Assembly: GCA_019638285.1 (NCBI GenBank)
Contig: JAHBUB010000007.1
Coordinates: 1-64,000, forward strand
Direction: 5' to 3'
Length of the DNA: 64,000 nt
Source of the DNA: Cyclobacteriaceae bacterium
GTDB lineage: Bacteria; Bacteroidota; Bacteroidia; Cytophagales; Cyclobacteriaceae
Position 1 is the first letter of the stretch; each line of letters begins with the position of its first letter. Below, piece after piece: positions 62,748 to 64,000 of the stretch. The translations under genes and the position numbers were made by a program. The notes under the pieces were generated by a model. It worked only from the letters and a program-made list of their open reading frames with translations, did no database searches and was not told the origin of the DNA.

Positions 62748-64000
62748 GTGAAAATACTTTTTTCTTTTGTGCTGACCATTATCCTTTCTCAGCACACTTT
62801 TGCTCAGGACATCAACCTGGACTCACTGCTTTCGACAGAGCTGGAGGCTGCGCTATTCCTTGACTCCATTGAGATTGAAGTAGGTTTGATTGATATCATT
62901 GACCCCCTTTTTATTCCCGCCAGTGAATCTCCAGAATTAATTGCAGATCGCTTAAGCTGCATTCAGGGAGACATCAGATTGAAATACAATGATCGCATTC
63001 ACGCCTTCATCAATTACTTCACCATTAAAGATCGAGACTACACCCGCATGGTGCTAAGTAGAAAGGACTTATACTTCCCCCTCTTTGAAAAATACCTGGC
63101 CAAGTATGGCCTGCCTGATGAATTGAAATACCTGGCCATTGTAGAATCAGGGCTCAACCCACGTGCTGTATCACGTGCGCGGGCCGTTGGCTTATGGCAA
63201 TTTATGTCGGCTACCGGCAGGCATTTTGGATTGCATCACGATTGGTACGTGGATGACAGGATGGATCCTGAAAAATCAACCGAGGCGGCATGTAAATACC
63301 TCAGTGAACTTTATGGTATGTTCAACGACTGGGAACTTGCCTTGGCGGCTTATAATTCAGGACCTGGTAATGTTAGAAAAGCCATTCGAAGATCGGGGTA
63401 CAAAAAGGATTTTTGGGAAATATTCCAATACCTACCCAGAGAAACACGCTCCTATTTGCCGCAGTTTATTGCCATTATGTACACACTTAATTATTCAGAT
63501 AAACACAATCTATTTGAAACACCAGAGCAGCCCCTTGTGGCGTTTGACACGCTATCTGTAAATCAATTTCTGCATTTTGAGACCTTTGCTAACCTCACAG
63601 GTGCAAAGATGGAGGACATGCTTAAGCTCAATCCTTCGGTGTTGAGAAAAGCCATCCCAGAAACTGGAAGACAATATATTATACGAGTTCCACTTACAGC
63701 AAAAGAAAATCTCATGATGCACCGGATTTCAATTCTTGACTCTGCCTCCCGCGTAGGGAAGGAAGAGCTGGAGGCGCTTGCGAAAAATACTTTGGGCAGC
63801 ACTTATGGCAGAGAGTTGGTCAGCTATCGAGTGCGGTCTGGTGATGTCTTAGGAAAAATCGCTGAGCGTCACCGCGTTCGAGTAGATGATATAAAAAATT
63901 GGAACAACCTTAGTAGCAATACAATTAGAATCGGGCAGCCATTGAAAATCTGGGTATTACCCTCAAGTGACGACTACACACCCTCTGTTGCAGCGAGCCC
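62748..64000 (+). CDS. Lytic murein transglycosylase (MltD-like) with LysM, cut by the window end
   Basis: 417 residues visible from GTG 62748, 36 bases after gatA; the frame is open to the window end. A signal peptide (MKILFSFVLTIILSQHTFAQ) is followed by the SLT domain with catalytic Glu133 (IVESGLNPRAVSRARAVGLWQFM), AAYNSGPGN and YLPRETRSYLP, as in MltD. A LysM module starts near VSYRVRSGDVLGKIAERH (about 363-405); more LysM may follow beyond the window. It cleaves peptidoglycan glycan strands. It closes the rightward envelope series. The start at GTG is the first in-frame start after gatA with a signal peptide. Confidence 0.93.
   Translation, partial: MKILFSFVLTIILSQHTFAQDINLDSLLSTELEAALFLDSIEIEVGLIDIIDPLFIPASESPELIADRLSCIQGDIRLKYNDRIHAFINYFTIKDRDYTRMVLSRKDLYFPLFEKYLAKYGLPDELKYLAIVESGLNPRAVSRARAVGLWQFMSATGRHFGLHHDWYVDDRMDPEKSTEAACKYLSELYGMFNDWELALAAYNSGPGNVRKAIRRSGYKKDFWEIFQYLPRETRSYLPQFIAIMYTLNYSDKHNLFETPEQPLVAFDTLSVNQFLHFETFANLTGAKMEDMLKLNPSVLRKAIPETGRQYIIRVPLTAKENLMMHRISILDSASRVGKEELEALAKNTLGSTYGRELVSYRVRSGDVLGKIAERHRVRVDDIKNWNNLSSNTIRIGQPLKIWVLPSSDDYTPSVAAS

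Overview
The window is an ordinary-looking chromosomal segment of a member of the Bacteroidota, most probably of the order Cytophagales (inference). The clues are family-level. One secreted protein ends in a type IX secretion (T9SS) sorting domain. A short Bacteroidota-type sigma-70 starts at an MRQLKITK motif. DUF4292, DUF1599, BT_3928 and SDR-type threonine dehydrogenase families are present. Promoter-like elements match the Bacteroidota TTTG / TAnnTTTG pattern, and starts mostly lack a strong Shine-Dalgarno sequence. TTG and GTG starts are fairly common. I see no tRNA, rRNA, CRISPR array, transposase, integrase or prophage gene.

Layout. Positions 1-4300 hold an M1 aminopeptidase (cut by the window edge), an OprP/OprO-like porin and a D-aminoacylase-type lipoprotein. 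Positions 4300-4980 carry no gene but hold a striking 21-bp repeat array organised in 126-bp blocks. Next come a sigma-70 factor and an M14 carboxypeptidase. Positions 8.7-15.6 kb hold an RND efflux system (TolC, adaptor, pump) with a small associated gene, a DUF2892 protein and a broken DUF302 gene. ClpB, an RCK potassium channel and a divergent BlaI/M56 regulatory pair follow (16-22 kb).

Positions 22.3-31.8 kb read leftward: a cytochrome c/SCO1 pair, a MOSC protein, and a tightly packed seven-gene run combining an FAD oxidoreductase, a membrane 4Fe-4S protein, three glycosyltransferases, a rhodanese and a DUF2064 transferase. I consider that run the best candidate for an undescribed pathway. 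Positions 32.1-38.5 kb hold DUF2141, a second related cytochrome c, DUF1835, a serine hydrolase, an XdhC/MocA-like pair for molybdenum cofactor handling, and a secreted protein made of two tandem copies of one domain.

Positions 38.7-50.6 kb hold a WG-repeat protein, FloA/NfeD, ProS, a Gly/Tyr-rich secreted protein next to an OmpP1/FadL-like barrel, shikimate kinase, a DoxX-like protein, DUF1599, dihydropteroate synthase and a c-di-AMP cyclase. Positions 50.7-53.1 kb encode the two enzymes of threonine catabolism (Kbl and SDR-type TDH). From 54.6 kb to the end a rightward series covers envelope functions: flippase, sugar nucleotidyltransferase, TPR protein, DUF4292 lipoprotein, EnvC-like protein, TatA, GatA and a LysM lytic transglycosylase cut by the window end.

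The clearest regulatory reading is at 19.83-19.99 kb. Two 16-bp dyads flank or overlap candidate promoters for both the BlaI/M56 operon and the divergent potassium channel, which suggests that the repressor controls all three genes. All functional statements rest on motif recognition by eye; no database search or structure prediction was run.
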